Assembly: GCA_902495705.1 (NCBI GenBank)
Contig: CABUXT010000006.1
Coordinates: 1 to 64,000 of the forward strand
Direction: 5' to 3'
Source: an uncultured cyanobacterium
Lineage (GTDB): Bacteria > Cyanobacteriota > Vampirovibrionia > Gastranaerophilales > Gastranaerophilaceae
DNA: 64,000 nucleotides
Shown here: positions 9,044 to 16,788 of the stretch, in pieces
Layout of the letters: each line of letters begins with the position of its first letter
Position numbering within the stretch: the stretch's first letter is position 1
Made by a program: the position numbers and the translations under genes
The notes under the pieces: generated by a model
Seen by the model: the letters and a program-made list of their open reading frames with translations, nothing else
Databases searched by the model: none
Told to the model about the DNA's origin: nothing

Positions 9044-9499
9044 TTATTTATTTTTTATACCATAGATATTTTTCAAACTTGCTTTTACTGCATCAAAAAC
9101 ATCTGTAATATCATCTAAACTAAACTCTTTTACTTGTTTGGCTAAATCATATCCACTATTCATTAACGCATCAGATTTATCTGCACCATTTGCCATCCCA
9201 CTCAAGAGCCATTCCGGTTGTTTTGAGCTTTGAATAGTTAAATATGTCTTACCTAAATAAGGGGTTCTAGGATGATGAGTTTTTGTAAACTCATCTATCT
9301 TCGCACTACGTGTAAGAGTCAAAACAGTATCTACACCTTTTGCCAAATCTCTATCAAATCTGTCTCTCATAAGAGGTGTCTCATATAATGCTTTTAAAAC
9401 AGCAAAATCCGCACCTTTGTTTTTATTAAAACCTTTTAACACAAGAGCCTGAAAAGCAGGATTTGTATTGTTGTTTTGATTAACTTTTGAAATTTGCAT
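9044..9499 (-). CDS. Hypothetical protein with NPAFQ-type N-terminus, 151 aa
   Basis: No family recognised. The start at 9499 (MQISKVNQNN) is chosen over a longer reading because AAAGGAG lies just upstream of it. The N-terminus MQISKVNQNNNTNPAFQALV has a polar Q/N-rich stretch, then NPAFQ. I associate this kind of N-terminus with orphan proteins of Gastranaerophilales, but cannot test that here. The rest (FAVLKALYETPLMRDRF, SLDDITDVFDAVKASLKNI) is helical and soluble. No signal peptide is visible. Confidence 0.7.
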   Translation of the reverse strand: MQISKVNQNNNTNPAFQALVLKGFNKNKGADFAVLKALYETPLMRDRFDRDLAKGVDTVLTLTRSAKIDEFTKTHHPRTPYLGKTYLTIQSSKQPEWLLSGMANGADKSDALMNSGYDLAKQVKEFSLDDITDVFDAVKASLKNIYGIKNK

Positions 9500-9679
9500 A
9501 ATTATCTCCTTTTTTATCCATAACATTATAAACCTGCTAAAAAATAAATTTGCTAGACAAATTTTAATAGAAAGAAGTTGTTAAAAATGGTGGCTAATTT
9601 ATTGCAAATTTCCAACAAATTACACCAACACCACAGGTCTAACTTACCGAGTCGTTGCAAAAATTGAGAAATAAAAACT

Positions 9680-9716
9680 AAAACCACTGGAGAAAATTTA
9701 TCTTTCCAGTGGTTTT
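9680..9716 (-). terminator. Rho-independent terminator, minus strand
   Basis: AAAACCACTGGA (9680-9691) pairs with TCCAGTGGTTTT (9705-9716). Read on the minus strand it is followed by TTAGTTTTTAT, and it directly follows the stop of the 458-aa gene. Confidence 0.85.
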
Positions 9717-9719
9717 CTA

Positions 9720-11096
9720 TTATGATTTTCCTAACTCTTGGTTATATTTTTCAATTTCTTTATAAGTTTTTCTGTCTATTTTGTAGAGTTTACAAATCTT
9801 TCTTACCAGAGATTTGTTATCTTTTATAATATGCAAAGATTCGCGCAAACCATCAATAATTTCTTCACGAGTATAATCATTTTTTGCTCTATCTAGAATC
9901 ATATCATAGCATGAGGATATAAATTCTTTGGGCGAAGACTTATTTGAAACTCCAAGCACTTTTGCATAAGCTTTGCTATAATATTTTTCCCCCAGTCCAT
10001 ACCATAATTCCTCTGTATATGGAAACTCTTCTTGCATATCTTTATTCAATATATTTACCAATTCGGATTTTACACCATCTTTTTCCGCTTTTTTAACCAT
10101 TTTATTAGCATAGGTTAAATTTGCAACAAATTTTTTAAAAACACTTTTTTCTTTCTTGGATAATATATAACAATAATTAAAATCTAAAACATAATCTTTA
10201 TCAAAAATATCAATACCACATGTAATATCCTCAACTATGGCTTCATCCATCCAACGATATTTTCTGGCACTTATCAAAGAATTAGTTTCATCAAATCGAC
10301 GAGCAACACCTTGCCAAATATTTTTCAAATTTTTATTATTGATGTATTCCGGATTAAAAAAACTCCCACCAACATCAACAAACACACCATTTACAAGATT
10401 TCGATTGGCAAAATCATCATTTCGAATTTTAAGATGTCTCATTTCAAATATGCTGGGGACATATTTGGATTTTCGACTTGAATCAATAAATTTAGAGAGA
10501 ATAAATCCATCCAAGTCATACTCCCCAGCAATTTTTGCTATAAAAGGTTTTGCCCATCTGCCGTGCCCACCATTTTTGTACAAAGTAAAGCTATTTTGCG
10601 GTTCATACCCCTTACCTTGTTTGTAAATATTAAAATATTCACTATATTCTTCTTGTAATACTCCATCTTTTCTGAAAAAAGTTGATAATGCATATTTAAA
10701 ATCACCAACACTGACTTTGTGGCATTGCTTGAACGAACCACTGCCTGAATATTCAACAGAAACATCTTCTCTGTTTAATATCTTTTGCAAATCATTTTGT
10801 AATTGCCTTTGAAACTTTTTCAGCCGAACTTTCGCTCCACGTACAGCAAAACCATTTTCGTTTGTTCGAATAGCTGAAACCATCTTGGCAAATGCCGAAA
10901 TAGCATTATCAACACTTGCGAGCATTGATGGGATTTCAGCTTTTGGAATATCTTTTATCCAATCATAAGGCAAAGTGCCTATTACACGCTTGGAATTTGG
11001 ATATTCCTTCATATAATCAGACAAAGCCCTTTGAGTTAAATTTTGTTTTTTTATTACATGATATAAATTTTTAGAAAAGATTTTATTAACATTCAT
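9720..11096 (-). CDS. Unrecognised 458-aa protein, possible divergent kinase-like fold
   Basis: No family is recognised with confidence. Several features recall a protein-kinase or HipA-like fold: a glycine-rich GSGSFKQCHKV at about 118-128, then FKYALSTFF (about 133-141) where the beta3 lysine strand would be. After a middle region, NDDFANRN (226-233) is followed by VFVDVGGS (238-245), placed like the catalytic loop and DFG segment. Residues outside these motifs do not look typical. The C-terminal 150 residues are helical and lysine-rich. There is no signal peptide. It lies 44 bases downstream of the HD gene on the same strand, so the two are probably co-transcribed. The kinase reading is inference. 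Confidence 0.6.
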   Translation of the reverse strand: MNVNKIFSKNLYHVIKKQNLTQRALSDYMKEYPNSKRVIGTLPYDWIKDIPKAEIPSMLASVDNAISAFAKMVSAIRTNENGFAVRGAKVRLKKFQRQLQNDLQKILNREDVSVEYSGSGSFKQCHKVSVGDFKYALSTFFRKDGVLQEEYSEYFNIYKQGKGYEPQNSFTLYKNGGHGRWAKPFIAKIAGEYDLDGFILSKFIDSSRKSKYVPSIFEMRHLKIRNDDFANRNLVNGVFVDVGGSFFNPEYINNKNLKNIWQGVARRFDETNSLISARKYRWMDEAIVEDITCGIDIFDKDYVLDFNYCYILSKKEKSVFKKFVANLTYANKMVKKAEKDGVKSELVNILNKDMQEEFPYTEELWYGLGEKYYSKAYAKVLGVSNKSSPKEFISSCYDMILDRAKNDYTREEIIDGLRESLHIIKDNKSLVRKICKLYKIDRKTYKEIEKYNQELGKS

Positions 11097-11140
11097 AACG
11101 ATGTTAAAAACTGAAAATAAAAATTTTTGCTCCTAAACGT

Positions 11141-11644
11141 TTACCGACTGACCCCATACATTTTTTCTAAAAATTCAATTCCTGATTTTGTTCTAAAAAT
11201 TACATTTCGAGCATTTTTAATATTTTGCACTGAATAATGGCTTTCGTCAGCATTTACAAGATAATCTGCCTCTATTAAAATTTGATAGCCCAAACCTTCA
11301 ACATCTTTAAAAGTGTGATGATGTGCGACTATATACGCAACTCTATCTATTTGCTGTTGAGTTAAATCACTATCTTTAAAAAATTCTCTAACAAGCAATT
11401 CACCCTCAACTTCCTGATATTTCCCATTGGTATTACCATATTTTTCTCTACATAATGGACAAGCAATGTCATGTGTTATGGCAGAAATTTCTAAAATGAA
11501 TTGAGTTTCACTATCTAGTTTTTCTAATTCGCCAATAGTTTTTGCAAAAGCCCAAACCTTCATAAAATGATTTATATCGTGTAAATTCCCATCTGAAAGA
11601 CTTATCATGCTTTGAATTACTTTACTTATTTGCATTTTTCTCAT
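11141..11644 (-). CDS. HD-domain phosphohydrolase-like protein, 167 aa
   Basis: The HD superfamily pattern is clear: an LHDINHFMKVWAFA helix, ITHDI with the metal-binding His-Asp pair at about 58-59, AHHHTF at about 106-111, and a later IEADYLVNAD motif. HD proteins of this size hydrolyse phosphate esters of nucleotides or related compounds using a divalent metal. The substrate cannot be told. Two starts four codons apart (MRKM and MQIS) are possible, with no strong ribosome binding site for either. It probably forms an operon with the 458-aa gene downstream. Confidence 0.82.
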   Translation of the reverse strand: MRKMQISKVIQSMISLSDGNLHDINHFMKVWAFAKTIGELEKLDSETQFILEISAITHDIACPLCREKYGNTNGKYQEVEGELLVREFFKDSDLTQQQIDRVAYIVAHHHTFKDVEGLGYQILIEADYLVNADESHYSVQNIKNARNVIFRTKSGIEFLEKMYGVSR

Positions 11645-11878
11645 TTGCTCTAATTGAAATTAAATTTTGAAATTCTGAATAATGATTTGCTGTTATTATT
11701 TGCATATCCCCCCCACACCACTTTAACTGGTGAAAAAAGTCTATACACGCATAATACCATATAATTTTAAAAAGGTAAACTATGTGCAATATACAAGATA
11801 AAGATGCCTTAAATAATTTGCATGTTTTGAACGAAATAAGTATAATTATTAGGTCTGACAACATAAAGGGGGGGAAGA

Positions 11879-12013
11879 ATGGATGGGATTAAGAAAAAGT
11901 TTGGACCTTTAGCTAACTTTGAATTAATAAAAAAATGATATAAAAAATATAACATAAAATTTTCTCGCCAAGAGATACTTGCGTTTAAAGAACATCCATA
12001 CAAATTTCATTAG
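11879..12013 (+). pseudogene. Small ORF interrupted by an in-frame TGA
   Basis: The frame starting at ATG 11879 reads MDGIKKKFGPLANFELIKK, then TGA at 11936-11938, then YKKYNIKFSRQEILAFKEHP and YKFH to a TAG at 12011. The sequence runs on smoothly through the stop, as if TGA replaced TGG (Trp), so a decayed 44-residue gene is likely. AAAGGGGGGGAAG upstream could act as ribosome binding site but is also a homopolymer G tract. A 19-residue peptide is the alternative product. No family recognised. Confidence 0.5.
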
Positions 12014-12048
12014 ATTAAATAAACTAATAACAGAATAAAAGGAGTTAA

Positions 12049-12198
12049 ATGTTAAGAATAACAAGAACGTTAAAAAATTGGTTTACTGATGAAAAAGAGT
12101 TTGATCAAGGAGCTAACCCAATAAACTTTTCTACTAAAAATTTATTGGTTCAATTTCACGACCGCCACTTGAAAAATATTTATCAAATTCAATCTTAG
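12049..12198 (+). CDS. Small hypothetical protein, 49 aa
   Basis: AAAAGGAG (12037-12044) lies four bases before the ATG, which is a strong site for such a short frame. The peptide starts MLRITRTLKNWFTDEKEF and ends NIYQIQS. It has no membrane segment and no recognised family. It follows the interrupted ORF by 35 bases and could belong to the same decayed or mobile unit. It may be a fragment of a larger gene. Confidence 0.45.
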   Translation: MLRITRTLKNWFTDEKEFDQGANPINFSTKNLLVQFHDRHLKNIYQIQS

Positions 12199-12207
12199 AT
12201 GGAATAA

Positions 12208-12221
12208 TGGCGGCGGTAAGG
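12208..12221. repeat. Displaced copy of the tRNA-Glu 3' end (possible attachment-site duplicate)
   Basis: TGGCGGCGGTAAGG on the plus strand is the reverse complement of a tRNA 3' end: acceptor strand TACCGCC, discriminator G and CCA. The 11 bases CGGCGGTAAGG recur exactly at 12317-12327, the 3' end of the neighbouring tRNA-Glu. The 95 bases between the copies hold two perfect hairpins: GCAAAACAAT (12232-12241) with ATTGTTTTGC (12247-12256), and ACCCCTTGGGGT (12267-12278). Confidence 0.5.
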
Positions 12222-12316
12222 ACTCTGCCGAGCAAAACAATTAAGTATTGTTTTGCGAGAGGTTGAACCCCTTGGGGTGAAATTCCCTTTTATACGAACA
12301 AAGACCTATAAAAATT

Positions 12317-12388
12317 CGGCGGTAAGGGGAATTGAACCCCTGTTTAGAGAATGAGAATCTCTCGTCCTAACCACTAGACGATACCGCT
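12317..12388 (-). tRNA. tRNA-Glu (anticodon CTC)
   Basis: Reading the minus strand: acceptor xGCGGTA, then TC, D arm GTCT-AGTGGTTA-GGAC, anticodon stem AGAGA/TCTCT with loop TTCTCAT (anticodon CTC), T arm AGGGG-TTCAATT-CCCCT, acceptor 3' strand TACCGCC and discriminator G. The D-arm sequence and G73 are typical of tRNA-Glu. Position 1 is A opposite C72, a mismatch, and CCA is not encoded. Most bacteria read both Glu codons with a TTC anticodon, so this is an additional or derived isoacceptor. Confidence 0.85.
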
Positions 12389-12420
12389 TTGTGTCTTTAT
12401 CTTACCACCAAATTATTTTT

Positions 12421-12639
12421 TTACAACACATTAGATTTTTTGACAATTTTTATCTCATAACCCAACATATCAGCTATTGTCTCCATTTCGTCAAAATTCA
12501 GCGAACTCAAAAATATTTTGTTTTGGAGGCTGCGTTGGGTGTAATGTTTACCCGTCTTTTCGCTCAACATTTGAGCCAATTTTTGAACAGTCAGCGCTTC
12601 CTTCATTATTAATATTTTTAACTCGTTTTTAGAAGACAT
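12421..12639 (-). CDS. Small HTH regulator paired with a pilin gene, 72 aa
   Basis: The start at 12639 (MSSKNELKIL) is chosen because GAGGT lies six bases upstream; a longer reading adds 17 residues without a site. The protein is a compact HTH: LTVQKLAQMLSEKTGK, a Q-R-S-L-Q-N-K-I recognition segment, and LNFDEMETIADMLGYEI. It is clearly homologous along its length to the 73-aa HTH at 48226 (shared QLA/KLA, GK, SL or NL, LN..E, D.LGY). It is divergent from the pilin at 12770, and the shared region holds a perfect palindrome, so it probably controls that pilin and itself. Confidence 0.8.
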   Translation of the reverse strand: MSSKNELKILIMKEALTVQKLAQMLSEKTGKHYTQRSLQNKIFLSSLNFDEMETIADMLGYEIKIVKKSNVL

Positions 12640-12647
12640 TATTACCT

Positions 12648-12755
12648 CATATTTGAGATAATTATACGTTTTTTGAGTCAAAGTTGACAAATTTGGGATT
12701 ATAGATTATTATTAATTGAAATATAAGATTTATATCTTATATTTGAGATAATATA
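12648..12755. promoter_or_regulatory. Putative operator region between HTH and pilin genes
   Basis: AAATATAAGAT (12719-12729) and ATCTTATATTT (12734-12744) form a perfect 11-base inverted repeat with a 4-base spacer. The string ATATTTGAGATAAT occurs twice as a direct repeat, near 12650 and at 12740-12753, one copy close to each gene start. This is the layout expected for a dimeric autoregulator acting on both promoters. Confidence 0.6.
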
Positions 12756-12769
12756 TTAAGAGGTTTTAC

Positions 12770-13471
12770 ATGATAAATACAAAAACATTATTAGGTTTCA
12801 CTTTGGCTGAGGTTTTGATTACACTTGGAATAATCGGTATTGTTGCAGCGATGACCATACCGACACTTATGACAAAATTTGCAAAAAGCAGGACTGAAAC
12901 GCAATTAAAAACATTTTATTCAAAAATAAATCAAACCGTCAAAATGTCTATTGCCGAAAACGGTGACCCTGAAGGGTGGATAACACCGAACAAATCATAT
13001 ACTTATAAAGAAAATGTTGAGTTTTTAAAAACATACTTTTTCCCATATATGAAAAACTTAGGCTACTATGATTGCTCAGGAAATCACGGAGAAGGTGCAG
13101 TTTGTATTGCTTTATATGATGGTGGCTATATGAGTTTTTATGTTGATGGTGCAGGCGGAGACATCATTTATTTTACCAATGTAAATAAAGATGATGTTCT
13201 AAATTATCACAAAAGTGATATTCTAATTCATAACATTCAACGTCACGCATTTGTCTTTCAATTTGCAAAATATCGTGATGCAATAAATAAAGAAACAATT
13301 TCTGAAAACTATGTAGAACCATATATTTTTGAATGGGATGGAACAAGAGAAGGGCTAAAAAACAATTTTAGGGGATGTTATAAAGGTTGTGGTAAACAAA
13401 GGATTTGTTCATTTTGCACAAAATTAATCCAAATGAGTGATTGGAAAATTCCTAACGATTATCCTTGGTAA
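12770..13471 (+). CDS. Type IV pilin-like protein, 233 aa
   Basis: A prepilin leader (MINTKTLLG) is followed by FTLAEVLITLGIIGIVAAMT, the class III cleavage/methylation motif with Glu5 and a hydrophobic helix. A prepilin peptidase should cut after the Gly and methylate the Phe. The C-terminal domain is variable, with Cys pairs (YDCSG...AVCIA; GCYKGCGK...CSFC), and ends WKIPNDYPW, an ending echoed by the protein at 54879. No pilus assembly genes are in the window, so it could be a pilus subunit, a minor pilin or a type II secretion pseudopilin. GAGG lies ten bases upstream of the start. Confidence 0.88.
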   Translation: MINTKTLLGFTLAEVLITLGIIGIVAAMTIPTLMTKFAKSRTETQLKTFYSKINQTVKMSIAENGDPEGWITPNKSYTYKENVEFLKTYFFPYMKNLGYYDCSGNHGEGAVCIALYDGGYMSFYVDGAGGDIIYFTNVNKDDVLNYHKSDILIHNIQRHAFVFQFAKYRDAINKETISENYVEPYIFEWDGTREGLKNNFRGCYKGCGKQRICSFCTKLIQMSDWKIPNDYPW

Positions 13472-13526
13472 ACTATTTTTTATCTCATTTTTCATATATA
13501 ATTAGACCAAGAGGTTTAAGGTACAA

Positions 13527-15548
13527 ATGGAAAATATTAGAGAACGAATTTATAAATTATCTGAAGATTATGACAACGGAGCAGACGCTCGAACTATCGA
13601 AAAAGAGTTAAAAGAACTTTTGAAACCTTTCCAAAAAGGTTCTATCGGATTAGCTCAAATTAACCCTATTGCAGGAAATATTGAATACAACGCACAAAAA
13701 GTTGTTAAATATATCACACACGCACAAAATATTGGGCTTGATTTGGTTGTGTTTCCTGAACTTGTCTTGATGGGATATCCGATTGAAGATACAATTGACA
13801 GACACCCAATCATCGTTGAAGAAAATGTAAAATGGCTAAAAGAAATTGCTAAAATAACAACTTCAACAACCGCAGTTGTCGGCTTTGTTGAACCTAGAAA
13901 ATATGACCATTTGACCGGTAAAAAATATTTTAACTCCGTTGCTGTTTTGCAAAACGGTAAAATTGCAGGAATAATCCGAAAATCTCTACTTCCGACATAT
14001 TCAGAATTTAACGACTACAGATACATTGAACCATCTCCTGTTGTCGGCAGTCAAAAACCTGAAACGTTAGGTTGTTTTGATGAAAACAGTATTGAAAATT
14101 GTCCAAAAACAAATGAAATAAACGGATTGAAATACGGAATTTCTATTTGCGAAGATTGTTGGAATAACAAAGAATTTTTTAACGACACAACGCTTTATTC
14201 AATTGACCCGATTGAAGAATTGGCACAAGAAAAGCCTGATGTGTTTATCAATTGTTCTGCATCTCCGACGCGAGCAAAAAAAGAACAATTAAAACACAAT
14301 ATGCTCTCATTTATTTCTAAAAAATACAATACTCCTATTGTATACGTAAACCAAGTCGGCGCGATTGATAACAGCTCGTTTGACGGTTCTAGCAGAGTGT
14401 TTGATAAAAAAGGTAAACTTTTGGCTCGCGCAAAATCTTTCACAGAACAATTTTTGATTGTTAATCCGCACCAAAATCTTGGCAAAATTTATCCTTTGAC
14501 AAAAGGTTTAGAAAAAACTTTGACTGAGGCTAAAATCTACACACTTGAATATGAACCTGATTTAGAAAGAACATACAAAACAATTGTTCAAGGGATTAGA
14601 GATTATTTTAACAAAACAGGTTTTAAGCGCGCGGTTTTAGGATTATCAGGCGGTCTTGATTCAACTGTTTGTGCGGTGTTATTAGCCGATGCAATCGGTG
14701 CTGAAAATGTTTTTGGGGTAAGTATGCCATCAAAAATCACAAGCAAAGAAAGCAAAACAGATGCCGAAAAACTTGCGAACAATTTAGGAATTAATTTCAC
14801 AGAATCTCCGATTAAAGATATGGTTGAAACAACAAACAATTGCCTTCAAGATTTATTTAAAACCGTTGAAGGTAAATGGAATTGCCGATACAAACAATCA
14901 TTCACAATGGATAACATCCAAGCACGTTCAAGAGCGATTTTCTTATGGGGAATCAGTAATGAATTTGAAAGATGTTTGCCAATTGCAACGTCAGACAAGT
15001 CAGAACTTTATATGGGTTATGCAACCATAAACGGCGATATGTCAGGCGGTTTTGCACCAATTGCAGATGTACCAAAGACAAAACTTTTTGCACTTGCAAG
15101 ATGGCTAAACAAAAATAGAACCGTCAAAGATGCTATCCCTGAGGCAATTATCCTCAAAAAACCGGGGGCAGAACTTGCGATTGACCCTAAAACAGGAAAA
15201 CCATTGATTGCAGAAGATGCATTGATGCCTTATGAATTTTTGGACGAAGTTATTTGGAGAATTGAAAACAAAAAAGAACATTACTACGATATGTTAGAGT
15301 CTGAATTTTTGTATGAAAAAAGTAACGAAGTTTCAAAAGAACAAAAAATCGAATGGCTCAACAAATTCTACAGAAGAATGTCCACAGCCCTATACAAATG
15401 GTCAATTTTACCGCCATCTGTAATTGTGGATTCTCGTTCAATCAACAAATATGATTACAAACAACCGATTACATCTTCGGGAATAAACTACAAAGGCTTA
15501 TCTGAACGCGAAATTGCGCAAAAAATTAAAGATTTTTGCTTGATGTAA
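13527..15548 (+). CDS. nadE: Glutamine-dependent NAD+ synthetase
   Basis: The 673-residue enzyme converts nicotinic acid adenine dinucleotide to NAD+ with glutamine and ATP, the last step of NAD synthesis. The N-terminal nitrilase-like amidase (about 40-330) shows the triad: Glu in FPELVLMGYP, Lys in the IRKSLLPTY region and Cys in GISICEDCW. The C-terminal synthetase has the PP-loop SGGLDST at about 373-379 and downstream TSDKSE and KTKLFALARWL motifs. Length is typical for the glutamine-dependent type. AAGAGG about 12 bases upstream supports the start. It follows the pilin gene by 55 bases but is functionally unrelated. Confidence 0.96.
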   Translation: MENIRERIYKLSEDYDNGADARTIEKELKELLKPFQKGSIGLAQINPIAGNIEYNAQKVVKYITHAQNIGLDLVVFPELVLMGYPIEDTIDRHPIIVEENVKWLKEIAKITTSTTAVVGFVEPRKYDHLTGKKYFNSVAVLQNGKIAGIIRKSLLPTYSEFNDYRYIEPSPVVGSQKPETLGCFDENSIENCPKTNEINGLKYGISICEDCWNNKEFFNDTTLYSIDPIEELAQEKPDVFINCSASPTRAKKEQLKHNMLSFISKKYNTPIVYVNQVGAIDNSSFDGSSRVFDKKGKLLARAKSFTEQFLIVNPHQNLGKIYPLTKGLEKTLTEAKIYTLEYEPDLERTYKTIVQGIRDYFNKTGFKRAVLGLSGGLDSTVCAVLLADAIGAENVFGVSMPSKITSKESKTDAEKLANNLGINFTESPIKDMVETTNNCLQDLFKTVEGKWNCRYKQSFTMDNIQARSRAIFLWGISNEFERCLPIATSDKSELYMGYATINGDMSGGFAPIADVPKTKLFALARWLNKNRTVKDAIPEAIILKKPGAELAIDPKTGKPLIAEDALMPYEFLDEVIWRIENKKEHYYDMLESEFLYEKSNEVSKEQKIEWLNKFYRRMSTALYKWSILPPSVIVDSRSINKYDYKQPITSSGINYKGLSEREIAQKIKDFCLM

Positions 15549-15683
15549 CAAAATATTAAGGACAAATAAACTTTTAGATATGCCAAAACGCAACTATAAC
15601 GGCAAAAATTTTAAAGCAGAAATATCCTTAATAAAATTTCAAAATTTTATGATATTATAAATTCACGAGGGAATTTATATTTA

Positions 15684-16781
15684 ATGATTAAGATTAATAT
15701 ACTAAAAGTTTTGTATAATCATTCGCCTATGAATTTTTATGCAACAGGAGATAACACAACCGTAATAAAATCTACAAACAACACCTCTTTAGGGTATAAA
15801 TTTGACAAAATTTTCACACCTGAAGAAATCAGCGTTGTTTGGAACGAAATTAAATTACACAAAAGATGGTCTACTGTTTTTATATTTCTATTTTTTGTTG
15901 CACTTTTATATTTGATAATATTCCCTAATTTTACAATCTTTGTAAATAATGTATGGTACTACAATGCTACACTAATATTGGCTTTGGTCTTTGTTGTATA
16001 TAATATAATTACAACAATTTGTACAAAAATTTTTGAAAAAAGAATATCAAAAGAATTTGGAAAATTTTCAAAAACAAAATTCAAACCATCAAAAGAAATT
16101 GATTTGAATTACTACAAACTTTTCAAAATTGAATTTACCAAGGCTATGGTTGCAATCTTGGTTCTTGTTGGAGTTTTCTCGTTTGTTACACCATTTGAAT
16201 TAACAAAAAAAATGCTTAACCAATATCGTTACAACGAAGTAATCAAAGTAACATCTATCGGTTCAAAAGTTTTTCCTATCGCTCAAGAATGGTACTCACT
16301 GCGCGGATATGCAAGGTTCCAAATCGGTGATTACGAAGGTGCGATAAAAGATTTTGATAAAGCATACAGGCTTGGCGCAGATGGATTCAATATTATGAAT
16401 TTTGACAACAAAATTTATATCAAATATTACTTGAATGACTACGATAGCGCGCTAAAAGATTTTGACAACGAAATCAAAAATGCGAATAACGAAAATGAAA
16501 AAGACCAATTTCAATGGGATAAAGCTCAGTTTTTATACAACATAAAACACTATGATGAGGCATTGGCACTTTATAATGATTTAATTGTAAAAGCTGAAAG
16601 TGATAGAATTTTCTTGCTTAAAGACAGATTATATCTTGAACGCGCCGAAGTTTATAAAAAACTTGGCAAAAACGATTTGGCTCAAAGTGATATAGAAAAC
16701 GCAGGCGGTTGGGATAGCGAAATGACTGAAAACCCAATACCGAAACCTGTTTTGTTGCTCGAAGAAGAACAAGGATTTTAA
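15684..16781 (+). CDS. Membrane-anchored TPR protein, 365 aa
   Basis: Hydrophobic segments lie at about residues 66-86 and 90-112 and again at 150-172. After these, tetratricopeptide-like repeats cover about 195-350: WYSLRGYARFQIGDYEGAIK, then YYLNDYDSALKDFDNEIKNA, then NIKHYDEALALYNDL and AEVYKKLGKNDLAQSDIENA. TPRs are protein-interaction scaffolds, so this may be an inner-membrane assembly factor. The first ATG (15684) has GAGGGA about 13 bases upstream; the ATG at 15729 (MNFYATGDN) is an alternative. The gene is convergent with the AsmA-like gene, eight bases away. Confidence 0.8.
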   Translation: MIKINILKVLYNHSPMNFYATGDNTTVIKSTNNTSLGYKFDKIFTPEEISVVWNEIKLHKRWSTVFIFLFFVALLYLIIFPNFTIFVNNVWYYNATLILALVFVVYNIITTICTKIFEKRISKEFGKFSKTKFKPSKEIDLNYYKLFKIEFTKAMVAILVLVGVFSFVTPFELTKKMLNQYRYNEVIKVTSIGSKVFPIAQEWYSLRGYARFQIGDYEGAIKDFDKAYRLGADGFNIMNFDNKIYIKYYLNDYDSALKDFDNEIKNANNENEKDQFQWDKAQFLYNIKHYDEALALYNDLIVKAESDRIFLLKDRLYLERAEVYKKLGKNDLAQSDIENAGGWDSEMTENPIPKPVLLLEEEQGF

Positions 16782-16788
16782 ACTTAAT

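Noticed and set aside
11622..11864. 80-codon minus-strand ORF across the HD gene start
   Set aside because: Only its last 27 codons have a possible G-rich ribosome site, and it overlaps the HD gene in another frame. A leader peptide cannot be excluded, but the evidence is too thin.
11879..12013. UGA recoded as an amino acid in this genome
   Set aside because: The adaptor and ABC genes at 61150 and 62670 end on TGA, and RF2 is present with its UGA-dependent frameshift, so UGA is a stop.
12208..12310. A second complete tRNA on the minus strand
   Set aside because: Only the 3' end matches; no T loop TTC or anticodon arm can be drawn.
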